A stretch of 64,000 nucleotides of DNA from Clostridium carboxidivorans P7 (lineage in GTDB: Bacteria > Bacillota > Clostridia > Clostridiales > Clostridiaceae): assembly GCF_001038625.1 (NCBI RefSeq), contig NZ_CP011803.1, positions 2,108,001 to 2,172,000 on the forward strand. Reading direction: 5' to 3'. Position numbers and translations under genes: made by a program. The notes beneath the pieces were generated by a model. That model was given only the letters and a program-made list of their open reading frames with translations. It was not told the DNA's origin and did no database searches. Shown piece by piece: positions 1-9,426 of the stretch (position 1 is its first letter; each line of letters starts with the position of its first letter).

Positions 1-306
1 TAATTTAAATATTTCTTTTTGATTTTCAATTAAATATAAATAGCACATAATAACATGCTTACATATACTTCTTGAAGGACAGCTGCATTGATATTTTTGA
101 ATGTCTTCACTTATAAAACAAGTTATATCATCAATTTTAAATTCAATGCCTTCATCTTTTGTTTCATACTCAAGGTTTGAAACTTTAGCTAAATCCTTTT
201 CCGCCCTATTTGTAATACCTTTATTACTTATTCCTATAAGATATTCTTTATCAATAGTTTTAATGAATTTCCCAAAGGATTTTAAGAAATTATCTTTGCT
301 ATCCAA
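1..306 (-). CDS. SWIM zinc-finger protein, N-terminal part (runs off left edge)
   Basis: This is an open frame of 102 codons continuing past base 1. It carries a CxC...CxH pattern (CSCPSRSICKHV near residue 80), the hallmark of SWIM zinc fingers, which bind DNA or protein. I chose the TTG at 304-306 because a G-run lies just upstream; this start overlaps the end of the VWA gene by 25 bases, implying translational coupling. It is the last visible member of the AAA/DUF5682/VWA cluster. SWIM proteins are, from memory, frequent partners of MoxR/VWA pairs. The C-terminus is outside the window, so full length and further domains are unknown. Confidence 0.75.
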   Translation of the reverse strand, partial: MDSKDNFLKSFGKFIKTIDKEYLIGISNKGITNRAEKDLAKVSNLEYETKDEGIEFKIDDITCFISEDIQKYQCSCPSRSICKHVIMCYLYLIENQKEIFKL

Positions 307-1406
307 TCTGATAACCCCCCCGGCGTCATTGCTGCAACTTCTGCTCCAAGAGAAGCCATTTTTAAGCCAGCATTTTTATCATATGAAGGTGATGCTTCCA
401 TATCCAGTGCTGTGAGTACAATTAACTTTGCTCCACTTTCAACAATGGATTTTGCCCTAGCATACATGTTTCCATAACCTCCTCCTTCATATAAATCCGT
501 AACTAAAATAACTATAGTTCTATGTGGATTTTCAATTAAGCCTTCACAATAGGTTAAAGCCTTGCTTATATTAGTACCACCACCAAGCTGTACACTCATA
601 AGAGTTTCCACTGGATCATCAATGTATCCAGTTAAATCCACTACTGTTGTATCAAATATAACAAGATTTGTTTTAAGCATTGGAAGCTTTGCAAATATTC
701 CAGCCATTATGGCACTGTGAATTACAGAATCAAGCATAGAGCCGCTTTCATCCACTGCAATTACCACATTCCAAGGATTAAATTTTTTAACTCTTTCATT
801 GAAATATATTTTATCTACTATAATTTTATTTTCATTTAAATCGTAATTTTTTAAATTTCTCTTTATAGTTTTCTTAAAATCTATATTTCTTGAACATTTA
901 ATTATAGAGGATTTATTTTTATTTATCCTTCCTGTAATAGACTTCTTAACATCATTTTCAAGCTCTTTAGTTATTTGATCTGCAATGTTTTTTACAATGG
1001 TCTTTGCAGTATTTAAAACATCACCCCTCATGAGGTGCTTCATCTGGAGTATGTTTTTTAAAAGCTCCTTATTAGGCTCCAGCTTCTTAAGAACTTCTTT
1101 GTCTGTTAAAAGCTCTGTGAGATTATATTTTTCAATAGCATGCTTTTCAAGGATTTCAACAGTTTCTTTTGGAAAAAGTTCTCTTATCTTAGTTATCCAC
1201 TTTGGCACAGTTAAATCTGAAGCCGATGAACCGCCTTGACCTTTACTTCTTCTTACACCATCTTTTTCGCTGTATTCCCTAGAATATAAAAAATCCAACA
1301 AATCGTCCATATCCATATAATTAACACTTGAATTACCACTTTCAAAGGAAATTTGATTTTCTGCATATTTTCCAAGTATTAATCTCCATCTATTTATATT
1401 GCTCAC
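282..1406 (-). CDS. VWA domain protein (CoxE/MoxR-associated type)
   Basis: The 374-residue protein has a charged helical N-terminal half (about residues 1-200) and a C-terminal von Willebrand A domain. The MIDAS metal site is visible as DESGS (219-223), Thr in GGGTN (about 278) and Asp in VTD (about 304). There is no signal peptide or membrane segment, so it should be cytoplasmic. VWA proteins of this type act as adaptors for MoxR AAA ATPases, and one lies upstream in the same cluster (4316-5431). The start is a GTG about 10 bases after AGGAGGTG. The substrate is unknown. Confidence 0.85.
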   Translation of the reverse strand: MSNINRWRLILGKYAENQISFESGNSSVNYMDMDDLLDFLYSREYSEKDGVRRSKGQGGSSASDLTVPKWITKIRELFPKETVEILEKHAIEKYNLTELLTDKEVLKKLEPNKELLKNILQMKHLMRGDVLNTAKTIVKNIADQITKELENDVKKSITGRINKNKSSIIKCSRNIDFKKTIKRNLKNYDLNENKIIVDKIYFNERVKKFNPWNVVIAVDESGSMLDSVIHSAIMAGIFAKLPMLKTNLVIFDTTVVDLTGYIDDPVETLMSVQLGGGTNISKALTYCEGLIENPHRTIVILVTDLYEGGGYGNMYARAKSIVESGAKLIVLTALDMEASPSYDKNAGLKMASLGAEVAAMTPGGLSDWIAKIIS

Positions 1407-1532
1407 TAAACTCTCCCACCTCCTATTTCATTATTCTGTTTTCTCCAAAACGAAATTCATTGTCCTCTGAAAAGTTGTGCAGCATTATTCTTATTATATT
1501 AAATCAAAGTTTTGTATGTTTGAAAGTTGAAA

Positions 1533-1904
1533 CTATAACAAATGACCACTATATCTTGCAATTAAAACTAAAATACTTATATGCAGCAATTGATCAATTA
1601 AATTAACTGCATAATATTTTAAGGACTTATGTATGTATGAAACCTTATAACATTTTATATAGTCAATAATAAAATGGCTGATAAAAACTATAAAGATGTT
1701 GTATACAGTAAACAACTTCAAATATAAAAATGCTAAAGAAACTGACAAAGTATATAAAATTACATGTATAACTATAAACTTTACATTCTGCCTTTTTAGT
1801 ATTCCAAAATCACTACATTTAAAAATCTTCCTTATAAATAAGCTTCTTTGAAGAATTACATCTCCAAATAAGTGAAAAAATATTAGTATAAAGTATATTT
1901 TCAT
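1533..1904 (-). CDS. DUF3307-like small integral membrane protein
   Basis: This is a hydrophobic protein of about 123 residues with three to four predicted membrane segments. Conserved polar positions inside them match the DUF3307 pattern as I remember it: HLFGDVILQ near the N-terminus, HVILY, HFIIDYIK and a final DQLLH. I prefer the ATG at 1902-1904 over one four codons upstream because GAGG sits 6 bases before it. The gene lies between the DUF5682 and VWA genes on the same strand with a 27-base gap to the former, so it is probably co-transcribed. It is not known to belong to AAA/VWA systems and may be a passenger. Confidence 0.6.
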   Translation of the reverse strand: MKIYFILIFFHLFGDVILQRSLFIRKIFKCSDFGILKRQNVKFIVIHVILYTLSVSLAFLYLKLFTVYNIFIVFISHFIIDYIKCYKVSYIHKSLKYYAVNLIDQLLHISILVLIARYSGHLL

Positions 1905-1931
1905 TTTAAACCTCATGTTGCATATATAAAT

Positions 1932-4355
1932 CTAAGAATCACTTGATATTATTCCCATTTGTTTCATTTTACTAACTGCATATTTATCGATTTCCTCTCC
2001 AAACTTCAAAATTTCAGGTGAAATAGTTACCAGTTCATCAAAATGACTTTTGGAGGTTCCATAAGCTTGTGCTACTCTTTCCCCTATTTCATCTATTTCC
2101 CTTGGTATGAAGTAACTGAAAGCAATTCTAAGGTTTGGGACAATTCTTATGAACTCTTCTTCTGAAACATTTCCTACAAATTTATCAATGGATTTTAAAA
2201 TGGAGTCCTCCACAAAAATCAAGTCTCTAGCCGTTGAAAACAATCCATTTAAAAATAAAGGGGCTTTTAAAGCTTCATCTTTGGTTCCCATAATGTATCC
2301 TTCTAAAGTTTTTGCTATTTTATTTACTTCCATTTCGCCAAATCCATATAATATTCCATATGAAGCACCTTCAATTCCAGCATTTATAGAATTTTTTCTT
2401 AAAAGTGAAAATAGTGCTTCTTTGAAAAGGGTACTGTCCAATTTAATTTCCCTGTTAAATACAATATTAAATACTTCCTTTAAACAATTTACTGCTTTTA
2501 CGGTTTCTTCTTCATTAATGGAATTCATGTCTGAAATCAATATGCATATTTTACTATAAGCATAAAAAATCATATTTTCTATTTCATTCATACAATCCAT
2601 TAAATACAATTCTCTTACTCCATAAATGTGATTCAAATAATACAAACATTCCACTAGTGAATAAAAACTTCCATCCTCTGTAATATTCTTTTTTAATGAA
2701 CTTATGGTGAAATTGAAAATTTCATCCAGCCCCATGTTAAATGCCTGCACCAGCATTTTAGAAATACTAGATGAATTTTTTGCACTTTCGGATATTTCCT
2801 TTTTTATAAGAGAAGTGCAAGCTTCTTTTAAGGTTCCTCCATAAACTGAGTTTTCAATGAGAATAGAATCCACAGAAGTACTCCATTTATAATTCCAGGT
2901 TTCCCTTATTAAATTAACATTTTTTTTAAGTAAAATATTAGGTCCCTTTAAAAGGTTACAAAAGTTAGTATCCATAAATTTCATTCTATGCATAAGGCAG
3001 CTTATCTCTCTATGTCTCTTAGATGAAAATATTTCAAGAACAATTTCCTGGCCTATAGTTGTATTTATCTTTAATTTAAATTTTGAACAACTATTTTTAA
3101 AATCATTTACAAGAGGGGGTACATCAGCTAAGTCACAAAGCTTACCAATTTTATTACCTGTAAGCTGTTTATACAAAATCTTTAAGGGTTCTTCTGTAGA
3201 TATATTTAAATCACCTTTTATAAATGAAGAAGTTACAGCATCTATAAGTTCATAAACTCCTATTTGAGATTTTCCTCTTAAGCTGGCAAGTCCTCTACAC
3301 ATATCGAAGGCACATATTTCATCAAAAGTGGAAAGGCAGCCATCACTTTTTCTTACCTTTTTACCGCTTTCAATAATATTTGAAAGTACAGAGTTATTGT
3401 AAGGAGTTTCACATTTTTCCTCTATGTTATTCCATATTCCTTCATAAAAATTAGAAAATGGCATTCCACTAGCATATCCATTTAATTGATCTGCTGCCTC
3501 CATAGAATAAGGCATAACATATACTCCCTTATCCTTTTCATCAATTTTAGAAAGTTTCATTTTATTATCCTTGTCTAAAAGTCCAATTATCCCTGAAGTG
3601 TGGAAGCCTCCTGTAACAACTAAAATTTTATTGTAACTTTTAAGAGCTTCTTGTATTCTAGAAGTCATAAAGGCTTCTCTTGCTAAGCATCCTTCCTCCA
3701 TAAGCTCTTCTTCTTTACTGTAAGCTCTTGAAAAATAACAGTAGGAAAGCAAATTATATACAAACTTTTCTTTGTTTATATTAAGTCCTTGAATTTCAAA
3801 TAACTTTTCCCAAAGTTCATTAAAATTTCTACAGCCTTCCTTTTCACAAATACTTTTTAAAAATTTACTTCTTTCTAAAAAATAATCATCATTGTAGTTC
3901 AATTTATCCTGCTTTTTCAAAAGCCCTTTTCCTTCACTGCTGTTTATTAAAATGTCACTATAAGAAAGATCAATAAACTGTGTTTCTATTTTTCTTTCTC
4001 TTCCCTGTCTTAATGCTACAAGCTCTGGTGAATAATCCAAAAAAGGATAATAGCATCTATATTTGCCTTTAGTATCATCTATAACCCCTTTGGAATCAGA
4101 ATAGGAATAATAAATTGCAAAAGGTGCTTTACTTTCCTCATGACATAAAACATCCTTTATTCTATTTCCATCTATAGGTCCTTCAATTAATATAATATCT
4201 GGCTTATATTCCTCAATGGTATTCTTTAAATGATAAGAACATGCAGGACTATGATGCCTTACAGGAAAAAATACAAGCTTTGAATTCAAATTAAAAGCAT
4301 TTTTAAATAGTTCATCTATTTTATCCATTTCCTTGCTTCGTAATACTTCTGCCAT
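1932..4355 (-). CDS. DUF5682 family protein
   Basis: This 807-residue soluble protein opens with the DUF5682 signature FFPVRHHSPACS (about 29-40), followed by a strand ending LIEGP (56-60) and a later GGFHTSG (249-255). The paired histidine motifs recall the ChaN/EreA/TraB-like fold, but enzymatic activity is not established. The long C-terminal part is helical and has no recognised domain. The start is ATG preceded by AAGGTGG, and the first 40 bases overlap the AAA gene, so the two are translationally coupled. It is inferred to be the client or effector of the AAA/VWA machine. Confidence 0.8.
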   Translation of the reverse strand: MAEVLRSKEMDKIDELFKNAFNLNSKLVFFPVRHHSPACSYHLKNTIEEYKPDIILIEGPIDGNRIKDVLCHEESKAPFAIYYSYSDSKGVIDDTKGKYRCYYPFLDYSPELVALRQGRERKIETQFIDLSYSDILINSSEGKGLLKKQDKLNYNDDYFLERSKFLKSICEKEGCRNFNELWEKLFEIQGLNINKEKFVYNLLSYCYFSRAYSKEEELMEEGCLAREAFMTSRIQEALKSYNKILVVTGGFHTSGIIGLLDKDNKMKLSKIDEKDKGVYVMPYSMEAADQLNGYASGMPFSNFYEGIWNNIEEKCETPYNNSVLSNIIESGKKVRKSDGCLSTFDEICAFDMCRGLASLRGKSQIGVYELIDAVTSSFIKGDLNISTEEPLKILYKQLTGNKIGKLCDLADVPPLVNDFKNSCSKFKLKINTTIGQEIVLEIFSSKRHREISCLMHRMKFMDTNFCNLLKGPNILLKKNVNLIRETWNYKWSTSVDSILIENSVYGGTLKEACTSLIKKEISESAKNSSSISKMLVQAFNMGLDEIFNFTISSLKKNITEDGSFYSLVECLYYLNHIYGVRELYLMDCMNEIENMIFYAYSKICILISDMNSINEEETVKAVNCLKEVFNIVFNREIKLDSTLFKEALFSLLRKNSINAGIEGASYGILYGFGEMEVNKIAKTLEGYIMGTKDEALKAPLFLNGLFSTARDLIFVEDSILKSIDKFVGNVSEEEFIRIVPNLRIAFSYFIPREIDEIGERVAQAYGTSKSHFDELVTISPEILKFGEEIDKYAVSKMKQMGIISSDS

Positions 4356-5431
4356 AAATTACCACCTTCTACAGCTTTTGATTTTACAATAACATTAAAA
4401 TAATTTTTTAACTTTTCAAGATCATCTCTGCTCTCTTTTAAAGCAGCACCCATTATGTTTTGAACCATGGAATCCAAACTTATTTTAGAATCCCCATAAT
4501 AATAGGATGTCATCATGGTTTGGTAGTAAACAGACACAGCTTCTGCAGTACTCATTACAGAAGAAGGCTTGTCTATTCTTATTCCATTAGAAGATATTCC
4601 TTCTCTTAATTCATGAAAAGTTGATGCTAAAAGATTTGCTACATCTTCATCCACTTCCATTTCTACATTGTTTTGAGATGTAAGTTTTTTTACTTCATTT
4701 GTTATAATCTTAGCTTCAAGAGAAACATCCTTTATTGGGAATATGGTTTCAAAGTTAAATCTTCTCTTTAAGGCACTGCTCATTTCATTGACACCTTTAT
4801 CGCGGGTATTGGCAGTACCAATTACGTTAAAACCAGACTTTGCAAATAAAAGTCCTTCACTTTCTCCAAGCTCTGGTATGTTCAATACCTTATCACTTAA
4901 TATACTTATTAAACTATCTTGAATTTCAGAAGGACATCTTGTTATTTCCTCAAATCTTGTAATAATGCCCTTTTCCATCCCTACAAATAATGGTGCTTTT
5001 ACTAATGCCTCTAAGGTTGGTCCTTTAGCTAGAAGCATAGCATAGTTCCATGAATATTTAATCATATCCTCTGTGGTACCTGCTGTTCCTTGAACTGTAT
5101 TTGTACTGCATCCACATATTGCTGCAGACAAAAGCTCAGAAAGCATAGTTTTTGCAGTACCAGGTTCTCCAACTAACATCAATCCCCTATTTCCAGCAAG
5201 GGTTATAATACATCTTTCAACTAATGAATCATTTCCAAAAAACTTTTTATTTATATGCATAGTTTTATTCTTATAATTTAAAGGTTCTGAACTTCCTAGT
5301 ATAAACTTTCTAACAGCCTTTGGTGACAAAATCCAGTTACTAGGCTTAATACCATCATCGTTTTTCTTTAAAGCTGCAAGTTCTTCCTTATATAAAACCT
5401 CCACAGGAGGCTTTAACATTTTCTCTGCCAT
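4316..5431 (-). CDS. MoxR-type AAA+ ATPase
   Basis: The 371-residue AAA+ ATPase has Walker A GEPGTAKT (88-95), a Walker B-like segment ending FEEITR (160-165), sensor-1 GTANTRD (205-211) and an arginine finger in KRRF (222-225). These fit the MoxR/AAA_5 group, hexameric chaperone-like ATPases that work with VWA adaptors. The start follows TAGGAGTG at normal spacing. It is the first gene of the leftward AAA-DUF5682-(DUF3307)-VWA-SWIM cluster and is preceded by a palindrome at 5451-5484 that may govern its expression. The remodelled substrate cannot be deduced. Confidence 0.88.
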   Translation of the reverse strand: MAEKMLKPPVEVLYKEELAALKKNDDGIKPSNWILSPKAVRKFILGSSEPLNYKNKTMHINKKFFGNDSLVERCIITLAGNRGLMLVGEPGTAKTMLSELLSAAICGCSTNTVQGTAGTTEDMIKYSWNYAMLLAKGPTLEALVKAPLFVGMEKGIITRFEEITRCPSEIQDSLISILSDKVLNIPELGESEGLLFAKSGFNVIGTANTRDKGVNEMSSALKRRFNFETIFPIKDVSLEAKIITNEVKKLTSQNNVEMEVDEDVANLLASTFHELREGISSNGIRIDKPSSVMSTAEAVSVYYQTMMTSYYYGDSKISLDSMVQNIMGAALKESRDDLEKLKNYFNVIVKSKAVEGGNLWQKYYEARKWIK

Positions 5432-5450
5432 ACAATCACTCCTACATTTT

Positions 5451-5484
5451 ATGAAATAATATGTTAAAACATATATTATTTCAT
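5451..5484. promoter_or_regulatory. Palindrome upstream of the AAA gene
   Basis: Inverted repeat with arms ATGAAATAATATGTT (5451-5465) and the complementary 5468-5484 (two extra bases), separated by AA. It lies 20 bases before the AAA start, just upstream of its ribosome site. In RNA it would form a hairpin next to the start region; in DNA it could be an operator. The rest of the 5432-5770 gap is AT-rich with no gene seen. Confidence 0.5.
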
Positions 5485-5660
5485 TCTTTTTTAAAATTTA
5501 CCATATTCATATATCGGATATTTTTGATTATAGTTTAGATTAATGTGATTTTACACTACAGCAACTATTGTCTGCATATTCTTCAACTTACAAAACTTTA
5601 TAATATTAACTTAAATCAACATTGTTTTTAATATAAAAATGTAAATAGCTACTTAAGCAT

Positions 5661-5688
5661 AAAAAACGTACTGGATTTTTCCAATACG
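5661..5688 (-). terminator. Rho-independent terminator of the kinase/ABC operon
   Basis: On the minus strand a 9-bp stem (CGTATTGGA with TCCAGTACG, one G-U pair) closes a four-A loop and is followed by six T. It lies about 80 bases after the histidine kinase stop codon. Confidence 0.8.
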
Positions 5689-5770
5689 CTTATCAATTAA
5701 ACTTTAATTATACCTTTTATTCCTCTATTAACAAGTTCATACACTATTAAAAGACGACTCACAACATGAT

Positions 5771-6679
5771 TTAATTTACACATTTCCATTCACATATTAT
5801 AGAAATTCTATTTTGTTCAATCGTCGCCTTTGCTGTTCCATTCATTTTTTCCATTAAACTTTTTACAATAGACAATCCAAGTCCTGTTCCTTGTCCTTTT
5901 CTTACCTTGTCTGCCATATAAAATCTATCAAATATATGTACTTCATCTTCTTTGTCAATGCCTAAGCATATATTTGATATTTTTAAAACAGCCTTATTAT
6001 TTTGCTTTTCTAGATTTATTTCAATATCTTTATCTGCGTATTTCAAAGTATTGGAAATTAAATTATCTATTATTCTTTCTAGACTTTCCTTATCCCCCAT
6101 TATAAAAACTGGATTTTCTAAAATATCCACCTTAGGTTCAAATCCTTTACTTTCAAAGGCTTCATAAAATGATAATATTTCATCATGTACTATATTAGTT
6201 ATATTTATTCTTTCCATATTTAACTCATAATCTTCACTTTCTATTGAAGCTAATTCAAAAAAATCATTTATAAGTATGTTCAATTTATCAGCTTTATTTT
6301 TCAGTATCTTTAGTGCTTCTTCTTTATCTATTTCGTCTTCCTTAAGAAGCTTTAAATATCCTATAATTGAAGTCAAAGGTGTTCTTAAATCATGAGACAT
6401 GTTAGATATCCCCTGCTTTAATGTATCTTCAAATATTATTTTTTCCTGTTCAAGCCTTTTGTACAACTCTAAATACTTATTAATTTCAAAAGCCAGTTCT
6501 TCTATGTCCTTATCAGCTATTTCAATATTAATTTTTTTATTGTTTTTTCTATCTCTAAATTCTCTAATCTGGCTTGTAATATCTCTTATTTGTTTCTTAT
6601 ATGAAGATAATTTAATACACATTACTGCAGAAAATATAATTATAAAAAATATAGTCAAAATAACAACTAATAAGTACAT
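5771..6679 (-). CDS. Sensor histidine kinase of an ABC-linked two-component system
   Basis: The 302-residue kinase has one N-terminal membrane segment (residues 1-23), then a short linker, an H-box with SHDLRTPLTSIIGYL (about 95-110), an N-box around NLISNTLKYA and G-boxes including GQGTGLGLSIVKSL. It lacks a large extracellular sensor, which is typical of intramembrane-sensing kinases that listen through a neighbouring ABC transporter. It is the last gene of the leftward run regulator, ATPase, permease, kinase, 27 bases after the permease, and a terminator follows. A role in peptide-antibiotic response is inferred from layout only. Confidence 0.9.
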   Translation of the reverse strand: MYLLVVILTIFFIIIFSAVMCIKLSSYKKQIRDITSQIREFRDRKNNKKINIEIADKDIEELAFEINKYLELYKRLEQEKIIFEDTLKQGISNMSHDLRTPLTSIIGYLKLLKEDEIDKEEALKILKNKADKLNILINDFFELASIESEDYELNMERINITNIVHDEILSFYEAFESKGFEPKVDILENPVFIMGDKESLERIIDNLISNTLKYADKDIEINLEKQNNKAVLKISNICLGIDKEDEVHIFDRFYMADKVRKGQGTGLGLSIVKSLMEKMNGTAKATIEQNRISIICEWKCVN

Positions 6680-6706
6680 ACCATTTCTCCTAATTTGTTT
6701 AATATT

Positions 6707-7462
6707 TTACTTAATATCCTCATACTTTCCATATAACAAACTTCCTGCAATAGCTATAGTTAAAATTAAAATTGATGAAGCTGCTCCAGCTATAATATCC
6801 AGCATAGGTGCAAATCTTCCCATTGCCCATATTCCTCTTATATAAGGGTGAATGTATGATATTACTACAAAAAGCTTTTTAGAAACAAGTGATGAATCAA
6901 AGAATAAATAATAGCCTATAAATAATATGATAGGTGAAATAAATGTAAAAAAACTATTCTTTGTTATTATAGCAACTGCACCTATTACAGTTATTGTAGC
7001 TATATTATATATTATTCCAATACTGATCATTCTAAACAAATACATTATAGCATTAGTATCTAAAGTATCACAAAAGCCATATTTCATTGAAGCATATATG
7101 ACTAAAATTACTGTGTAAATTAATTCTAAGAATAAAGAAAACATTATAAATACTATTAATTTGCTTAATATAACCTCTTTTCTTCCATATCCATAAGCAA
7201 AACTTTTACTTATATTCCTATTCTTAAAATCTTTAGCTATAAAATCTTCAGCTGATAAAGCAAATAGAATACTACTAAAAGATATGAACATAAATGAATA
7301 ATGTATTGAATACATTCCATGCTGCAGCATTTTACTGCTTTGTATATCTCCACTCCATATCTCAATGAAAGGAAATGAAATTGCTATTGACATTATTATC
7401 ATTCCAATAAAATATTTACTTTTTCTTAACTTATAAAATTCTCCCCTAATTAAATTACTCAT
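6707..7462 (-). CDS. ABC-2 type permease
   Basis: A membrane protein of 251 residues with about six hydrophobic segments. The N-terminus MSNLIRGEFYKLRKSK is typical of ABC-2 permeases of the BcrB/LanE-G kind. I chose the ATG at 7460-7462 because GGAGGT lies seven bases before it; this makes the gene overlap the ATPase by 8 bases. It forms the membrane half of the transporter with the ATPase at 7455-8375. The likely substrate is a peptide antibiotic or lipid, but this is inferred from gene order. Confidence 0.85.
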   Translation of the reverse strand: MSNLIRGEFYKLRKSKYFIGMIIMSIAISFPFIEIWSGDIQSSKMLQHGMYSIHYSFMFISFSSILFALSAEDFIAKDFKNRNISKSFAYGYGRKEVILSKLIVFIMFSLFLELIYTVILVIYASMKYGFCDTLDTNAIMYLFRMISIGIIYNIATITVIGAVAIITKNSFFTFISPIILFIGYYLFFDSSLVSKKLFVVISYIHPYIRGIWAMGRFAPMLDIIAGAASSILILTIAIAGSLLYGKYEDIK

Positions 7463-8375
7463 TATCTTTACCTCCAACTAACTTAGTAAAATAATCCTCC
7501 AGTGCTTCACCCATTGGCAATATTTCTTTAATTCCTATATTATGTTTGGCCAATGTTAACGTAATTTTTTCCGAATCAAATTCATCATATATTTTTATGA
7601 TATCGTCTGGAAAAATTTCATAATCTTTTATTCCAATTTCATTTTCTAAAATAATCGAAACATCTGAAGCATTTCTTACTTTTAAATGAAGATAAGTTTT
7701 GCATTTATTTGAAAACTCAACAGCTGTCATCTCTTTAATTAATTTACCATTATTTATAAAACCATATCTATTTGAAATTTGGGTAAGCTCAGATAATATA
7801 TGACTTGATATTAAAATAGTTGTTCCTCTTTCCCTATTTAATTTAATTAAAATTTCTCTTATTTCTTTTATTCCAATTGGATCTAATCCATTTGTAGGTT
7901 CATCCAAAAGTAAAAGTTCTGGATTGCTTAAAAGTGCCATAGCAATTCCTAACCTTTGTTTCATTCCTAAAGAAAAATTCTTTGTTTTCTTTTTGTTGTC
8001 ATCTTCAAGACCTACCAAATTTAAAGCTTCATCAATACATTTAGTTCCAGGTATCCCTCTTTGAATCTTAATAAGTTCAAGATTTTCCCTAGCAGTCATA
8101 TTAAGATAAATAGCTGGTGATTCTATTAATGTACCAATTCTTCTTCTTTCCTTTGTAAGTTCTTTTTCTTCATTATATCCAAATAGTTCAACTTGTCCTT
8201 CATCAGGTATTGCAAGTCCAGCAAGTACTCTAATCATCGTTGTTTTACCAGCACCATTTTTCCCTATAAAGCCATATATGTCACCCTTCTTAATATTCAT
8301 ACACACATGGTCTAACACTTTATGCTTTCCATATATTTTTGTAACATTATTAGATCTAACTGCATATTCATTCAT
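7455..8375 (-). CDS. ABC transporter ATPase (BcrA/LanF-like)
   Basis: A 306-residue ATPase. Walker A is GKNGAGKTT (about 38-46), the signature is FSLGMKQRLGIA, Walker B is LLLLDEPTNGLDP, and the switch His is in ISSHIL. The C-terminal extension of about 85 residues is usual for bacitracin/lantibiotic-type ATPases. The start follows AAGGAGGAAGC. It lies 118 bases after the response regulator gene and overlaps the permease. It powers the ABC-2 permease at the inner face of the membrane. Confidence 0.92.
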   Translation of the reverse strand: MNEYAVRSNNVTKIYGKHKVLDHVCMNIKKGDIYGFIGKNGAGKTTMIRVLAGLAIPDEGQVELFGYNEEKELTKERRRIGTLIESPAIYLNMTARENLELIKIQRGIPGTKCIDEALNLVGLEDDNKKKTKNFSLGMKQRLGIAMALLSNPELLLLDEPTNGLDPIGIKEIREILIKLNRERGTTILISSHILSELTQISNRYGFINNGKLIKEMTAVEFSNKCKTYLHLKVRNASDVSIILENEIGIKDYEIFPDDIIKIYDEFDSEKITLTLAKHNIGIKEILPMGEALEDYFTKLVGGKDNE

Positions 8376-8493
8376 TTTTAAGCTTCCTCCTTCTTATAAA
8401 TCATGCTTTTATGATAAACAATATTTTATAAGAAAAACTTACTAAAACCTTTCAAAAGTATTAAATTTTTCATTTTACAGCAAACTTTGATTT

Positions 8494-9192
8494 TTATTTT
8501 CTTAATCTATATCCCATTCCCCAAACTGTTTCTATATAATCTTTACCATCACCTGCATTACATAATTTAGTTCTTAATCTGCTCACATGCACATTTATAG
8601 TGTTATATTCGCCTAAAAATTCTTCTTCCCATATGCTCTCGAAAATATTGGATTTGCTGTACACCTTACTAGGATTTTTTAGTAACAACTCTAATATATC
8701 AAATTCTCTTGCGGTTAATGTTATTAATGTTTGTCCAACTTTTACTTCCTTACTTTCTATATTTAAACTAATATCTTTGTATACTAAAATATTATTTTTC
8801 TTTTCTCCACCTGTGGAAAATTCCAAATACCTTCTTAAATTAGATTTAACCCTTGCCACAACCTCATCCGGATCAAATGGCTTACAAATAAAATCATCTG
8901 CTCCTTTTTCTAATAATTCTAATTTAGTTTTCTTAGATGTCTTTGCACTTACCACAATTATTGGTGCTTTTGTAATCTCTCTGATTTTTAATATAACTTC
9001 TTCCCCATCAATTCCTGGAATCATTAAATCTAGTAAAATCATGTGCCATTTTTCGTTTTCCACACGCATTAAAGCTTCTGTACCTGAAAAAGCTGGTATA
9101 ACATTGTATCCTTTATTTTCAAGAATACTGCAAATCAATTTATTAATATCATTTTCATCTTCAACTACTAAAATTTTAGCTCTTTTATCCAT
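8494..9192 (-). CDS. OmpR-family response regulator
   Basis: The 232-residue regulator has a receiver domain with the acidic pocket EDE near the start, phospho-acceptor Asp in LLDLMIPGIDG (about 55) and Lys in CKPFDP (about 105). A winged-helix domain follows, ending with TVWGMGYRLRK. The start is ATG after AGGAG. It is the first gene of the leftward operon and is the probable partner of the kinase at 5771-6679. It presumably controls the ABC genes that follow. Confidence 0.93.
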   Translation of the reverse strand: MDKRAKILVVEDENDINKLICSILENKGYNVIPAFSGTEALMRVENEKWHMILLDLMIPGIDGEEVILKIREITKAPIIVVSAKTSKKTKLELLEKGADDFICKPFDPDEVVARVKSNLRRYLEFSTGGEKKNNILVYKDISLNIESKEVKVGQTLITLTAREFDILELLLKNPSKVYSKSNIFESIWEEEFLGEYNTINVHVSRLRTKLCNAGDGKDYIETVWGMGYRLRK

Positions 9193-9394
9193 AATATTCT
9201 CCTATTCCAATAAATATAAAGTTATTTTCATTTTATAACTTACATATATATTTTATCATAGATTATTTTTACATAATTACAGAAGTTTAATAACATTCTA
9301 ACCTTATCAACAAAACTAGACTTTATTCCATATGTAATAAATAAGTTTTCTACTAATCTAAGTAAATATCAATACTACTTTTAAGAATAATTTT

Positions 9395-9422
9395 AAAGGA
9401 ATAGCTATTACACTATTCCTTT
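9395..9422 (-). terminator. Hairpin after alr, probable terminator
   Basis: A perfect 10-bp stem AAAGGAATAG/CTATTCCTTT with an 8-base loop begins five bases after the alr stop. The following minus-strand bases are AT-rich but lack a clean T-run, so termination is probable rather than certain. Confidence 0.6.
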
Positions 9423-9426
9423 GAAA

